Shown: piece after piece, positions 34,211-41,323 of the stretch
How positions within the stretch are numbered: the first letter of the stretch is position 1
How the letters are laid out: every line of letters starts with the position of its first letter
Assembly: GCA_964610115.1 (NCBI GenBank)
Contig: CAZSUW010000014.1
Location: 1-41,323 of the forward strand
Direction: 5' to 3'
Length of the DNA: 41,323 nucleotides
Origin: Litorimonas sp964610115
Lineage (GTDB): Bacteria > Pseudomonadota > Alphaproteobacteria > Caulobacterales > Maricaulaceae
Notes under the pieces: generated by a model
Told to the model about the DNA's origin: nothing
Database searches by the model: none
What the model saw: the letters and a program-made list of their open reading frames with translations, nothing else
Translations under genes and position numbers: made by a program

Positions 34211-34882
34211 GTGAGCGATATTCTTATCTCCCCGTCCATTCTGTCAGCGGATTTTGCCGCACTCGGTGCAGCCGTCGCCGCCGTTGATGCCGCTGGGGCA
34301 GACATGATCCACGTTGACGTTATGGACGGCCATTACGTTCCGAACATTACGATTGGGCCAGCGGTCGTCAAAGCGCTTCGCCCGCACAGTCAAAAGCCTT
34401 TTGATGTCCACCTCATGATTGCGCCGGTTGATCCCTATATCGAAGCCTTTGCCGAAGCGGGCGCGGATATTCTATCCATTCACCCCGATGCTTCGCCGCA
34501 TACGCATCGCAGCCTGCAGAGTATTAAAGCCCGTGGACTGAGAGCGGGCCTCGTACTCAACCCCGGCACGCCGGCGTCTGTTATAGAGCCTGTTGTTGAT
34601 TTGCTTGATCTGATCCTCGTCATGAGCGTCAATCCCGGCTTTGGGGGCCAAAGTTTTATTGATAGCCAGCTGAGCAAAATTGAAACGTTGCGCGGATTGA
34701 TCGATCAGACGGGTCGGGACATCATTCTTGAAGTGGATGGCGGGGTCAATGCAACGACCGCCCCGTCCTGTGTAAGCGCAGGTGCGACGGCCTTGGTGGC
34801 AGGTTCTGCTGTGTTCAAAGGGGCCGGGACCTTATCTGAAAACATCGCGGTGTTGCGCCCCGACGCCCGGGCCGCTGCGTAG
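34211..34882 (+). CDS. rpe: Ribulose-phosphate 3-epimerase
   Basis: 223 aa with a GTG start at 34211, preceded by AAGGTG. TIM-barrel enzyme interconverting ribulose 5-phosphate and xylulose 5-phosphate. HVDVMDG (His34, Asp36), DVHLMI (His67), LVMSVNPGFGGQSFI and LEVDGGVN (second catalytic Asp) are all present. Length is normal. First gene of an rpe-heparinase-dehydratase cluster on the plus strand. Confidence 0.95.
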   Translation: MSDILISPSILSADFAALGAAVAAVDAAGADMIHVDVMDGHYVPNITIGPAVVKALRPHSQKPFDVHLMIAPVDPYIEAFAEAGADILSIHPDASPHTHRSLQSIKARGLRAGLVLNPGTPASVIEPVVDLLDLILVMSVNPGFGGQSFIDSQLSKIETLRGLIDQTGRDIILEVDGGVNATTAPSCVSAGATALVAGSAVFKGAGTLSENIAVLRPDARAAA

Positions 34883-34886
34883 TCCT

Positions 34887-36611
34887 TTGGCGCGTCGTCT
34901 CACGACCATCGATGCCCTGCGGCATCACGCAAAGCGTACGCTTCGGACCGCTTTGCCTACAAAGCCTTTGCCGCCTGCGCGGAGCCCGGTTTTGCACACG
35001 GTAGTCAACGGACCACTGTTTGGAGACAAGACCGTCGGCGCTAGCCTGATGGAAGGGCATTGGGATCATGCCGGTCAACGCATAGATGTAGGCGCCCAAG
35101 GCCACCCCTTTTCAATAAGCCTGCCTTCGGAAGATTTCGCCAGCTGGGTGCATGGCTTTGCTTGGTTGCCCGACCTGCTTTGCGTAAAAGGCGGGTCCAA
35201 TAAAGCCAAAGCCCTGTTGTCGCACTGGATCGCGCAATTTCCATTGCGACCGCATAATAATTTTGTCAGCGCACCGGACCGCCTCGCCCTACGTCTCTTC
35301 CAATGGGGTCGCGCCTTTGATGCCATCAAAGATAGTCAGGGCGCTTTGCTTGAGAGCTATTTTGGGCAAATGCGACGGCTGCGCCGTGCAGAGGGCGACG
35401 TCAGTGAAGGGTTGTCGCGCCTATATGCGGATGCTTCTTCTGTCATGTTTGGCGCGCGCCTTGTCGATAATGCTGAGAGTTGGTTGGCCAGAGGGCTTGA
35501 TCGCTTGGATGAACAACTGGGCCAGCAAATACTCGCGGATGGTGGACATGTTTCGCGCTCACCCTTTGCGACCCTGCAAGCGCTAGAGATTGCGATCGCA
35601 ACAGATGCTGTGTTGAACGCACGCGGTCTGTCGAGTTCCCGCGCTTTAAGCCGTGCCATTGATCGCATGGCTCCTATGATCCAAACGCTACGCCACACAG
35701 ATGGGGGTTTGGGCGTTTTTCAAGGGGGTCACGAGGGCGTTTCGGCCAAGATTGATGCAATCCTTGCAGCCGTGCCCGGTGATCCCCAATCCTTTTCCTA
35801 CGCCCGGCATACAGGTTACCACCGAATGGAAATGGCCGGAACGGTATTGCTGACGGATACGGCGAATGCGGCGCCATTTCCACATGATGGGCACGCCCAC
35901 CTCGCCCCTCTCGCAATGGAGCTTTCAACGGCGGAAGGACGTTTGATTGTTAATTGCGGCTGGCATCCATCGGCCAGTCAACAATGGCGACGACCTGTGC
36001 GTTCATCTGCAGCTCATTCGACGCTGATAATTAACGAGAACTCGCCCGGAAAGATTCTGGAAGAGGGGCTGCGTTTCAAAGCGTTTGGCGCTGCTATTGC
36101 AGAAGATTCAGATGATGTGCGAGCCCGCCTCAAAGAACAAAGCGCGGGTTTGTGGTTGGAAGGCACACATCATGGTTATATGTCAGGCTACGGTCTGGTG
36201 CACCGACGGCGCTTATTTATGGGGGAAGACGGCGATGACGTACGTGGCGAGGACAGCCTTTTCGTTCCCGCGGGTCGCGTACCCCTGCGCTCTGACCGAA
36301 TCCCATTTGCGTTGCGCTTCCACTTTCACCCGGATGTTCGCGTGAGTTTGGCTCAAGATTTATCGAGCGCCCTTCTTGTCCAGCGCGGACGAGCGGGTTG
36401 GCGGTTTCGGACCGATGGCGGGCCAATCGCTGTAGAGCCGTCGGTTTATCTTGGGGCCTCCGCTCGCCCGGTCCGTGCGCAACAACTGGTCATCCGCGGT
36501 GAAGCCTATGGCGACAGCGATGGTCAAGGGCGTGATAATCGCATCAGGTGGTCCGTCCGCCGGCTGCGCCCGCGACGGAGTGATGACCGCTCCAGCGAGG
36601 TGACGTCGTAA
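34887..36611 (+). CDS. Heparinase II/III-like protein
   Basis: About 574 aa if started at the TTG at 34887; the frame is open from 34782 within rpe and no ATG is suitably placed, so the start is uncertain. The N-terminal ~300 residues look like an alpha-helical toroid (LRLFQWGRAFDAIKDSQG.., SASSVMFGARL, DGGHVSRSPFATLQALEI). The C-terminal beta region starts TGYHRMEMAGTVLLTDTANAAP and has GHAHLAPLAMELSTAEGRLIVNCGWHP and RSSAAHSTLIINENSPG, the core of the heparinase II/III C-terminal domain. Bacterial homologues next to purH exist in alphaproteobacteria (from memory). Substrate unknown; polysaccharide lyase activity is unproven. Confidence 0.85.
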   Translation: MARRLTTIDALRHHAKRTLRTALPTKPLPPARSPVLHTVVNGPLFGDKTVGASLMEGHWDHAGQRIDVGAQGHPFSISLPSEDFASWVHGFAWLPDLLCVKGGSNKAKALLSHWIAQFPLRPHNNFVSAPDRLALRLFQWGRAFDAIKDSQGALLESYFGQMRRLRRAEGDVSEGLSRLYADASSVMFGARLVDNAESWLARGLDRLDEQLGQQILADGGHVSRSPFATLQALEIAIATDAVLNARGLSSSRALSRAIDRMAPMIQTLRHTDGGLGVFQGGHEGVSAKIDAILAAVPGDPQSFSYARHTGYHRMEMAGTVLLTDTANAAPFPHDGHAHLAPLAMELSTAEGRLIVNCGWHPSASQQWRRPVRSSAAHSTLIINENSPGKILEEGLRFKAFGAAIAEDSDDVRARLKEQSAGLWLEGTHHGYMSGYGLVHRRRLFMGEDGDDVRGEDSLFVPAGRVPLRSDRIPFALRFHFHPDVRVSLAQDLSSALLVQRGRAGWRFRTDGGPIAVEPSVYLGASARPVRAQQLVIRGEAYGDSDGQGRDNRIRWSVRRLRPRRSDDRSSEVTS

Positions 36612-38602
36612 TGGCGGGCTCACTCGAAAATGAACGCCGCCCGATGCGCCGAGTGCTCACGACGACACTCTTATTGCTCATTGATGCGGGATTAGCATGG
36701 CTCGCTATGCTTATGGCTGTGCGGTGGCGTTATGATGTGAATGTAGAGCCTTTACGGGGTGACATTGATCATAAGTCAGCTCTAATTGCCGCGATCGTTA
36801 CGGTTGTTGTCTGGGTTGTCATGCGACAAGACAGGGCGATTTGGCGCTTTACAAGTCTGGCGGATTTCCGGCGTTTGTTTTTCGGCGTTATTATTGTGAT
36901 GCTGATTGTGCCGTTGACTTTGTTCTTGGGTTTTGATCGTGGGGCGCATTTTCCACGCGCGGCGGCATTTATCGCGGGCGCGCTTTTCGCCATCGGCATT
37001 GTGATGACCCGCCTGCTGACAATGGTTGCGCAGAATGGCGATTTTCGAGCGCTCTATCGCAGTCCTTCTTTCCACGCCAAAGATGCTATACTGATCGGCG
37101 CGGCCCCGAATATTTATAATTATTTGCGTGATACAACTCGTCGCTCAAAGGGACTGAGTTTTAATCCCATTGGTCTTATTGAAACATCGGGCCAATATGA
37201 AGGCCGGTCAATCCGATCTGTGCCTGTCCTTGGATTGCCAGAGGATCTCAATCACATCTACCCGAAGCTTGCAGAGCGACGGGATCGGCGGCTCCATCTG
37301 CTCAGTCTCGATCCTAACCCAGATCCGACACTTACGGCCAAGCTAATCAAAATTGCCTCGAATGTCGGAGCGCCATTGGCGCGTTTTCACCGCGGCGTTG
37401 GTGATCAGCTTTCTCATTTTGAAGCCGCCGATTTGATCGGTCGGGAACCGCGTGATTTGGATATGACTCCGGTTTCGCAGCTCATTAGCGGAAAGCGTGT
37501 TTTGATCACGGGCGCGGGGGGATCTATTGGGTCTGAGCTTTCTGAGCAAATAGCGCGTCTCGCGCCATCCCATTTGGCATTGGTGGATCACAGTGAGCTC
37601 AATCTGTTCAATCTGGAACGCGATTTAAGCCGCCTGTTGCCGTTTTCCCATACGGCTCCGTGGCGCACCTATTTGGCAGATGTCTGTAATGCTGGGCGGA
37701 TGGCTGAAATCTTTGAGGCTGAGCGACCAGAGATTGTTCTGCACGCGGCCGCTCTAAAGCATGTCCCGCTGGGTGAACGTAATCCGATTGAAACACTCCG
37801 CACGAATGTTTTGGGCACTTCGGTTACGCTCGATATGTGCGAAGTTTTCGAGGTTCGTCACTTTGTTCTCATCAGCACAGACAAGGCGGTTGACCCTGTC
37901 AACGTGATGGGCGCGTCAAAGCGTGTTGTAGAGTTGCTAACCCTATCGCGGCAGCGCCAAATCCCGAAAATGCACACATCTGCCGTCCGGTTCGGAAATG
38001 TGCTGGCCAGTACAGGCTCGGTCGTCAATCTCTTCGAAGATCAGATCGCCCAAGGTGGCCCTGTGACAGTCACGCATAGCGATATGAGCCGTTATTTTAT
38101 GACGGTGGAAGAGGCCAGCGCGCTTGTATTACAGGCAGCGGCTTTGAACGCGACGCAGCAAGCGGATCGGGCTCATATCTATGTTCTGGAAATGGGGGAA
38201 CCGGTCAATATTACACAACTTGCCAAAAACCTGATCCGGTTGCGCGGGAAAGTTCCTGGCGAAGATATTGAGATTTTGATCACAGGGCTACGGCCGGGCG
38301 AAAAACTGTCAGAGCGTTTAACCCACAGAGAGGAAATGCTTCTGCCGACAACGGTTCCCGGTGTGCGCCGTTTTGATGCTTGTGTTGTTGACCCGGATAG
38401 TCTTCTGCGCCGTGTCGATGCATTGCTTGAAGCGATTGAGCGTCGGGACCGAGCGAAAATCCGCAAAGCCTTGGCGAGGCTATTGAAGGGCTATTTGCCA
38501 AAAGATACACTCAACGGCTTGCCTGTGATGCACGATTTGCCAGACATGCCAGAGGTTGTGCGCCTAAAAGACCGTAGCGCGAACCGACCCTCTTCGTCTT
38601 AA
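36611..38602 (+). CDS. Membrane nucleotide-sugar 4,6-dehydratase (CapD/WbpM/PglF type)
   Basis: 663 aa. Four TMs at about 14-36, 58-71, 90-108 and 116-137, then an intermediate domain, then an extended SDR domain with TGAGGSIGSE at 300-309. HAAALKHVPLGERNPIETLRTNVLGT and STDKAVDPVNVMGASKR at 422-438 show that the catalytic Tyr of classic SDRs is Met433 with Lys437, as in large 4,6-dehydratases of the WbpM/PglF group. It likely dehydrates UDP-GlcNAc for O-antigen, capsule or glycan precursors. Its start overlaps the heparinase stop (TAATG). Confidence 0.92.
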   Translation: MAGSLENERRPMRRVLTTTLLLLIDAGLAWLAMLMAVRWRYDVNVEPLRGDIDHKSALIAAIVTVVVWVVMRQDRAIWRFTSLADFRRLFFGVIIVMLIVPLTLFLGFDRGAHFPRAAAFIAGALFAIGIVMTRLLTMVAQNGDFRALYRSPSFHAKDAILIGAAPNIYNYLRDTTRRSKGLSFNPIGLIETSGQYEGRSIRSVPVLGLPEDLNHIYPKLAERRDRRLHLLSLDPNPDPTLTAKLIKIASNVGAPLARFHRGVGDQLSHFEAADLIGREPRDLDMTPVSQLISGKRVLITGAGGSIGSELSEQIARLAPSHLALVDHSELNLFNLERDLSRLLPFSHTAPWRTYLADVCNAGRMAEIFEAERPEIVLHAAALKHVPLGERNPIETLRTNVLGTSVTLDMCEVFEVRHFVLISTDKAVDPVNVMGASKRVVELLTLSRQRQIPKMHTSAVRFGNVLASTGSVVNLFEDQIAQGGPVTVTHSDMSRYFMTVEEASALVLQAAALNATQQADRAHIYVLEMGEPVNITQLAKNLIRLRGKVPGEDIEILITGLRPGEKLSERLTHREEMLLPTTVPGVRRFDACVVDPDSLLRRVDALLEAIERRDRAKIRKALARLLKGYLPKDTLNGLPVMHDLPDMPEVVRLKDRSANRPSSS

Positions 38603-38608
38603 GCCGAC

Positions 38609-38634
38609 GCGAAGACGCATTCGCTGCGCTTCGC
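38609..38634 (+). other. Imperfect hairpin between the dehydratase and purH
   Basis: GCGAAG and CTTCGC arms (38609-38614, 38629-38634) with a bulged base and inner CGCA/TGCG pairing. No U-tract follows closely, so it may be a weak terminator or a leader structure for purH. No ZTP riboswitch consensus is visible. Confidence 0.4.
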
Positions 38635-38706
38635 CCACCGTTTTACGCGCTCAATGCCTTGGCAAATAGGGCGATGATCCGATAGGCGGCCACCAACCTG
38701 ACCCCC

Positions 38707-40356
38707 ATGCGGAGCCTGCCCGTGCCGAGCCCTAATCCTGATATTCAACCTTTTGATCCAGAACGCCGTCGCCCGATCGGGCGGGCCTTGATTTCCGTGT
38801 CCGATAAGTCGCGCCTGATTGATCAAGCCAAAGCGCTGGCGGCGCGTGGTGTGGAACTGATCAGCACGGGCGGTACGCGTCGAGCTATCGCCGAAGCCGG
38901 GCTGGACGTGAAAGATGTTGCGGACCTAACGGGCTATCCAGAGATGATGGATGGCCGCGTGAAAACGCTCCATCCGGCCGTGCATGGCGGCTTGCTGGGC
39001 GAGCGCGACCTGCCGAGCCATGTCAGCACGATGGAAGCACATAAAATCGCGCCGATCGATCTGCTGATCGTCAATCTTTACCCGTTTGAAGCGGCGGTCG
39101 CGGGTGGCGGTTCTTATGAAGCCTGCGTTGAAAACATCGATATTGGCGGCCCGGCTATGATCCGTGCTGGCGCGAAGAACCACGCCCATGTGGCGGTCTG
39201 TGTGGACGCCGATGACGTGGATGCGGTGTTGGCCGAAATGGATGAAAATGGCGGGCAGACATCCGGCACGCTGCGCCAGCGCCTGGCCCATAAAGCCTTT
39301 GCCCGCACGGCCCATTATGATGCGGCGATCAGTAATTACTTCGCTGGGGTTCGCGGCGATATGGCCCCGGACTATCGTGTTCAGGGCGGCAGTCTTCGCC
39401 AGACATTACGCTATGGCGAAAACCCCCATCAGACGGCAGCCTTCTATTCCGATGGGTCAGACCGTTTTGGCGTGTCCAGCGCGACTCAGCTTCAAGGCAA
39501 AGCGCTGTCCTATAACAACATAAACGACACGGACGCGGCGTTTGAATTGGTGGCCGAATTTGGCGATGCGCGAAACGGGGCGTCTCCGGCTGTGGCGATC
39601 ATCAAACACGCCAATCCGTGCGGCGTAGCGGTCGCGAATGATTTTCTCTCCGCTTACCAAAATGCGCTCGCTTGCGATCCGGTGAGCGCTTTTGGCGGCA
39701 TTGTCGCGTTGAATGGGGTTTTGGACGAGGTGACGGCCAAAGCGATCGTCAAAGTCTTTACCGAAGTCGTCATCGCGCCTGAGGCCACAGACGCCGCCAT
39801 CGCTGTGTTCAAGAAAAAGAAAAATCTGCGCCTGCTCATCACGGGTGGGATGCCTGATCCGCATGCGGCGTCGCTGACTTACCGTAATGTAGCGGGCGGC
39901 ATTTTGGTGCAGGACCGCGATAATGGGCAAGTGGCGGAAGACGACTTTAAAGTCGTGACGAAACGTGCGCCGACAGAGGCTGAAATGGCGGACCTGACAA
40001 TGGCGTGGCGTGTGGCCAAACATGTCAAATCCAACGCCATCGTCTATGTCAAAGACGGGGCGACCGCTGGCATTGGCGCGGGCCAGATGAGCCGGGTCGA
40101 CGCCGCGCGGATCGCCGCGCGCAAAGCCGAAGATGCGCAAGCAACAGCGGGCTGGAGTGCCCCCAAAACCCAAGGTTCCGCCGTCAGCTCAGACGCCTTC
40201 TTCCCCTTCCCTGACGGCATGCTCGCCGCCGCAAAAGCCGGTGCGACCGCCGTCATTCAACCCGGTGGCTCTATTCGGGATCAGGAAGTGATAGACGCGG
40301 CAGATGAGGCAGGGCTCGCAATGGTGTTTACGGGCATGCGGCACTTTAGGCATTAG
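38707..40356 (+). CDS. purH: Bifunctional AICAR transformylase / IMP cyclohydrolase PurH
   Basis: 549 aa, normal length. Final two steps of IMP synthesis. N-terminal MGS-like cyclohydrolase domain (ALISVSDKS, LISTGGTRRAI, MMDGRVKTLHPAVHGGLL) is followed by the AICARFT domain with LRYGENPHQTAAFY, YNNINDTDAA and IKHANPCGVAVA (catalytic Lys-His) and AGQMSRVDA. The ATG at 38707 lacks a strong ribosome-binding site; the GTG at 38722 is an alternative. The first ~20 residues are Pro-rich and probably not conserved. Confidence 0.97.
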   Translation: MRSLPVPSPNPDIQPFDPERRRPIGRALISVSDKSRLIDQAKALAARGVELISTGGTRRAIAEAGLDVKDVADLTGYPEMMDGRVKTLHPAVHGGLLGERDLPSHVSTMEAHKIAPIDLLIVNLYPFEAAVAGGGSYEACVENIDIGGPAMIRAGAKNHAHVAVCVDADDVDAVLAEMDENGGQTSGTLRQRLAHKAFARTAHYDAAISNYFAGVRGDMAPDYRVQGGSLRQTLRYGENPHQTAAFYSDGSDRFGVSSATQLQGKALSYNNINDTDAAFELVAEFGDARNGASPAVAIIKHANPCGVAVANDFLSAYQNALACDPVSAFGGIVALNGVLDEVTAKAIVKVFTEVVIAPEATDAAIAVFKKKKNLRLLITGGMPDPHAASLTYRNVAGGILVQDRDNGQVAEDDFKVVTKRAPTEAEMADLTMAWRVAKHVKSNAIVYVKDGATAGIGAGQMSRVDAARIAARKAEDAQATAGWSAPKTQGSAVSSDAFFPFPDGMLAAAKAGATAVIQPGGSIRDQEVIDAADEAGLAMVFTGMRHFRH

Positions 40357-40358
40357 AG

Positions 40359-40841
40359 ATGGAGTTTCCTGAGCCTAGAGATGAAGACGATGCCCGTGTT
40401 TTAGACCTAATACGGAAACACGGCGTTTTCATCCAGTCAGTGATGGGCGACAGAGACAATATTGCCTTCGGTTATTCTATGGGGCTGACACACAATTTCG
40501 GTCACCCAGAGATTTTTATATCAGGATTGAAATACGAACTGCACGTGTCAATGATCAACGAAATTTGTGATCGTTTAAAACAGGGCAAACCACACCTCGC
40601 CCATGGCGATCGCATTAATGATTTGCTGTATGGTGTTCAGTGCCTGTCTGTGAACCTTCCCGTTCATGCCGGTCATCAGCATGTTTACTGGGCACATTGG
40701 TTGCATGGAACAGACGATGTACCTCTTATGCAGATCGTTTGGCCAACGGTGGACGGTATCTGGCCTTGGGAAGACGATGCGCCTGCAGCTTTGTTACAAA
40801 ATCAAGAAATTCTCACCGATCTGAGCGAGTTCAAAAGGTAA
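40359..40841 (+). CDS. DUF4262 family protein
   Basis: 160 aa, 2 bases after purH, so likely co-transcribed. The DUF4262 pattern is visible: HGVFIQSVMGD..., AFGYSMGLTHNFGHPEIFISGL, and later QCLSVNLPVHAGHQHVYWAHWL, with a WPTVDGIWPWE motif near the end. The function of the family is unknown; no signal peptide or TM. Confidence 0.85.
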   Translation: MEFPEPRDEDDARVLDLIRKHGVFIQSVMGDRDNIAFGYSMGLTHNFGHPEIFISGLKYELHVSMINEICDRLKQGKPHLAHGDRINDLLYGVQCLSVNLPVHAGHQHVYWAHWLHGTDDVPLMQIVWPTVDGIWPWEDDAPAALLQNQEILTDLSEFKR

Positions 40842-40932
40842 GTAGCGCAGTGTTTTCTGACATAGGCCATTCAGAAATTCAGTAACATATCCGTCAGTCG
40901 CTTTCTTAAGACCCCTGGGTTATAGACGCGAG

Positions 40933-41323
40933 ATGCGTGTATTGTTCACCAGTTTTATCCTCTGGATCGCCTCTGGCTTCTCGGCTTTCGCTGCGACCTC
41001 TGTGCCTGTCGATACGGGCAAAGTTGTCGCCTCGCTGCTCAGCTCTCACTACGCGGTCACGCCGGGGCAGACCTTTGACGTCGCGCTGAAGACCAAGCTG
41101 GATGAGAAATGGCACACCTATTGGCGCAATCCTGGCGACAGCGGTGAGCCCGTCGCCATAAGTTGGACCTTGCCTGACGGCATGAGTGCCAGCGAGATTA
41201 CCTGGCCGCTGCCGGCGCCGATCGATACAGGCGGCATCATTAATTACGGCTTTGAGGGTGAACCGCTTTTCCCGGTGACACTCACCGTTCCGGAAAACGC
41301 TATGCCCGGCACAGTGATGGAGA
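40933..41323 (+). CDS. DsbD/ScsB-type protein-disulfide reductase, N-terminal part (truncated by window edge)
   Basis: First 130 residues. A signal peptide (MRVLFTSFILWIASGFSAFA) precedes a DsbD-alpha-like domain: ASLLSSHYAVTPGQTFDVALKTKLDEKWHTYWRNPGDSGEPVAISWTLPDGMSASEITWPLPAPIDTGGIINYGFEGEPLFPVTLTVP. HTYWRNPGDSG is typical of the periplasmic domain of ScsB/DsbD proteins, which pass electrons from the cytoplasm to periplasmic thiol proteins. The membrane and thioredoxin domains lie beyond the window. Confidence 0.8.
   Translation, partial: MRVLFTSFILWIASGFSAFAATSVPVDTGKVVASLLSSHYAVTPGQTFDVALKTKLDEKWHTYWRNPGDSGEPVAISWTLPDGMSASEITWPLPAPIDTGGIINYGFEGEPLFPVTLTVPENAMPGTVME

Noticed and set aside
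38603..38706. ZTP (pfl) riboswitch upstream of purH
   Set aside because: The gap is about 100 bases and lacks the conserved GGG..UGAC and CCACC/GGG elements; only a weak hairpin is visible.
39457..40173. Long minus-strand reading frame (238 codons) opposite purH
   Set aside because: It lies entirely within a clearly conserved purH, has no recognisable domain, and is typical of antisense openness in GC-rich coding sequence.

Overview
The window looks like a chromosomal segment of an alphaproteobacterium. The best guess is the Caulobacterales/Maricaulales side of the class (Hyphomonadaceae-like, marine). This rests on moderate-to-high GC, alphaproteobacterial versions of TadA, RluB, RsmD, RsmB, PyrF, Rpe and PurH, the SDHAF4 (DUF1674)-rsmB-...-heparinase-purH neighbourhood that I remember from alphaproteobacteria, and many short secreted low-complexity envelope proteins. 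The genus assignment is inference. I saw no tRNA, rRNA, CRISPR array, transposase, integrase or phage gene. Genes are densely packed, no gene-free stretch exceeds 300 bases, and many starts and stops overlap by 1 or 4 nt.

Layout. (1) 1-8.8 kb: a Sel1-repeat membrane protein; the rluB-rsmD operon (minus); tadA plus an EamA transporter (plus); a TauE/SafE exporter; a coiled-coil protein; then a four-gene minus-strand operon (pyridoxal kinase, beta-lactamase-family hydrolase, two tandem PaaI-type thioesterases). (2) 8.9-12.9 kb: three tandem genes on the plus strand, each with a lipoprotein signal, a low-complexity linker and a C-terminal beta-barrel. The middle one is interrupted by a 100-N assembly gap that creates an artificial frameshift. 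(3) 12.9-21.7 kb: a DUF885 metallopeptidase-like protein, pterin dehydratase, a VanZ-like protein, a secreted 'VPAxY' repeat protein, an AGCS amino-acid symporter, an aromatic aminotransferase, an MscS channel and an MGMT-like protein without the catalytic cysteine. (4) 21.7-27.4 kb: a six-gene minus-strand operon (small lipoprotein, fatty-acid hydroxylase/sterol desaturase, LemA, DUF2207, Tat-type lipoprotein DUF917, DUF1439-like). A perfect 16-bp parS palindrome lies inside lemA. (5) 27.5-29.0 kb: SDR plus pyrF. (6) 29.1-31.0 kb: two minus-strand secreted proteins with a Cys-Gly-Gly start. (7) 31.1-41.3 kb: SDHAF4-like gene divergent from rsmB, a secreted Cys/Tyr/Ser repeat protein, rpe, heparinase II/III-like, a membrane nucleotide-sugar 4,6-dehydratase, purH, DUF4262, and the 5' end of a DsbD/ScsB-type gene cut by the window edge.

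How the genes fit together. Housekeeping functions (rRNA and tRNA modification, purine and pyrimidine synthesis, pentose phosphate) are interleaved with an unusually large set of cell-envelope genes: three lipoprotein-barrels, four other secreted repeat proteins, a polysaccharide-type dehydratase next to a heparinase-like protein, LemA/DUF2207 and MscS. The parS site suggests the segment is close to the replication origin. The most unusual items are the lipoprotein-barrel triplet, the parS site within a gene, and the secreted repeat proteins placed between otherwise conserved housekeeping genes.
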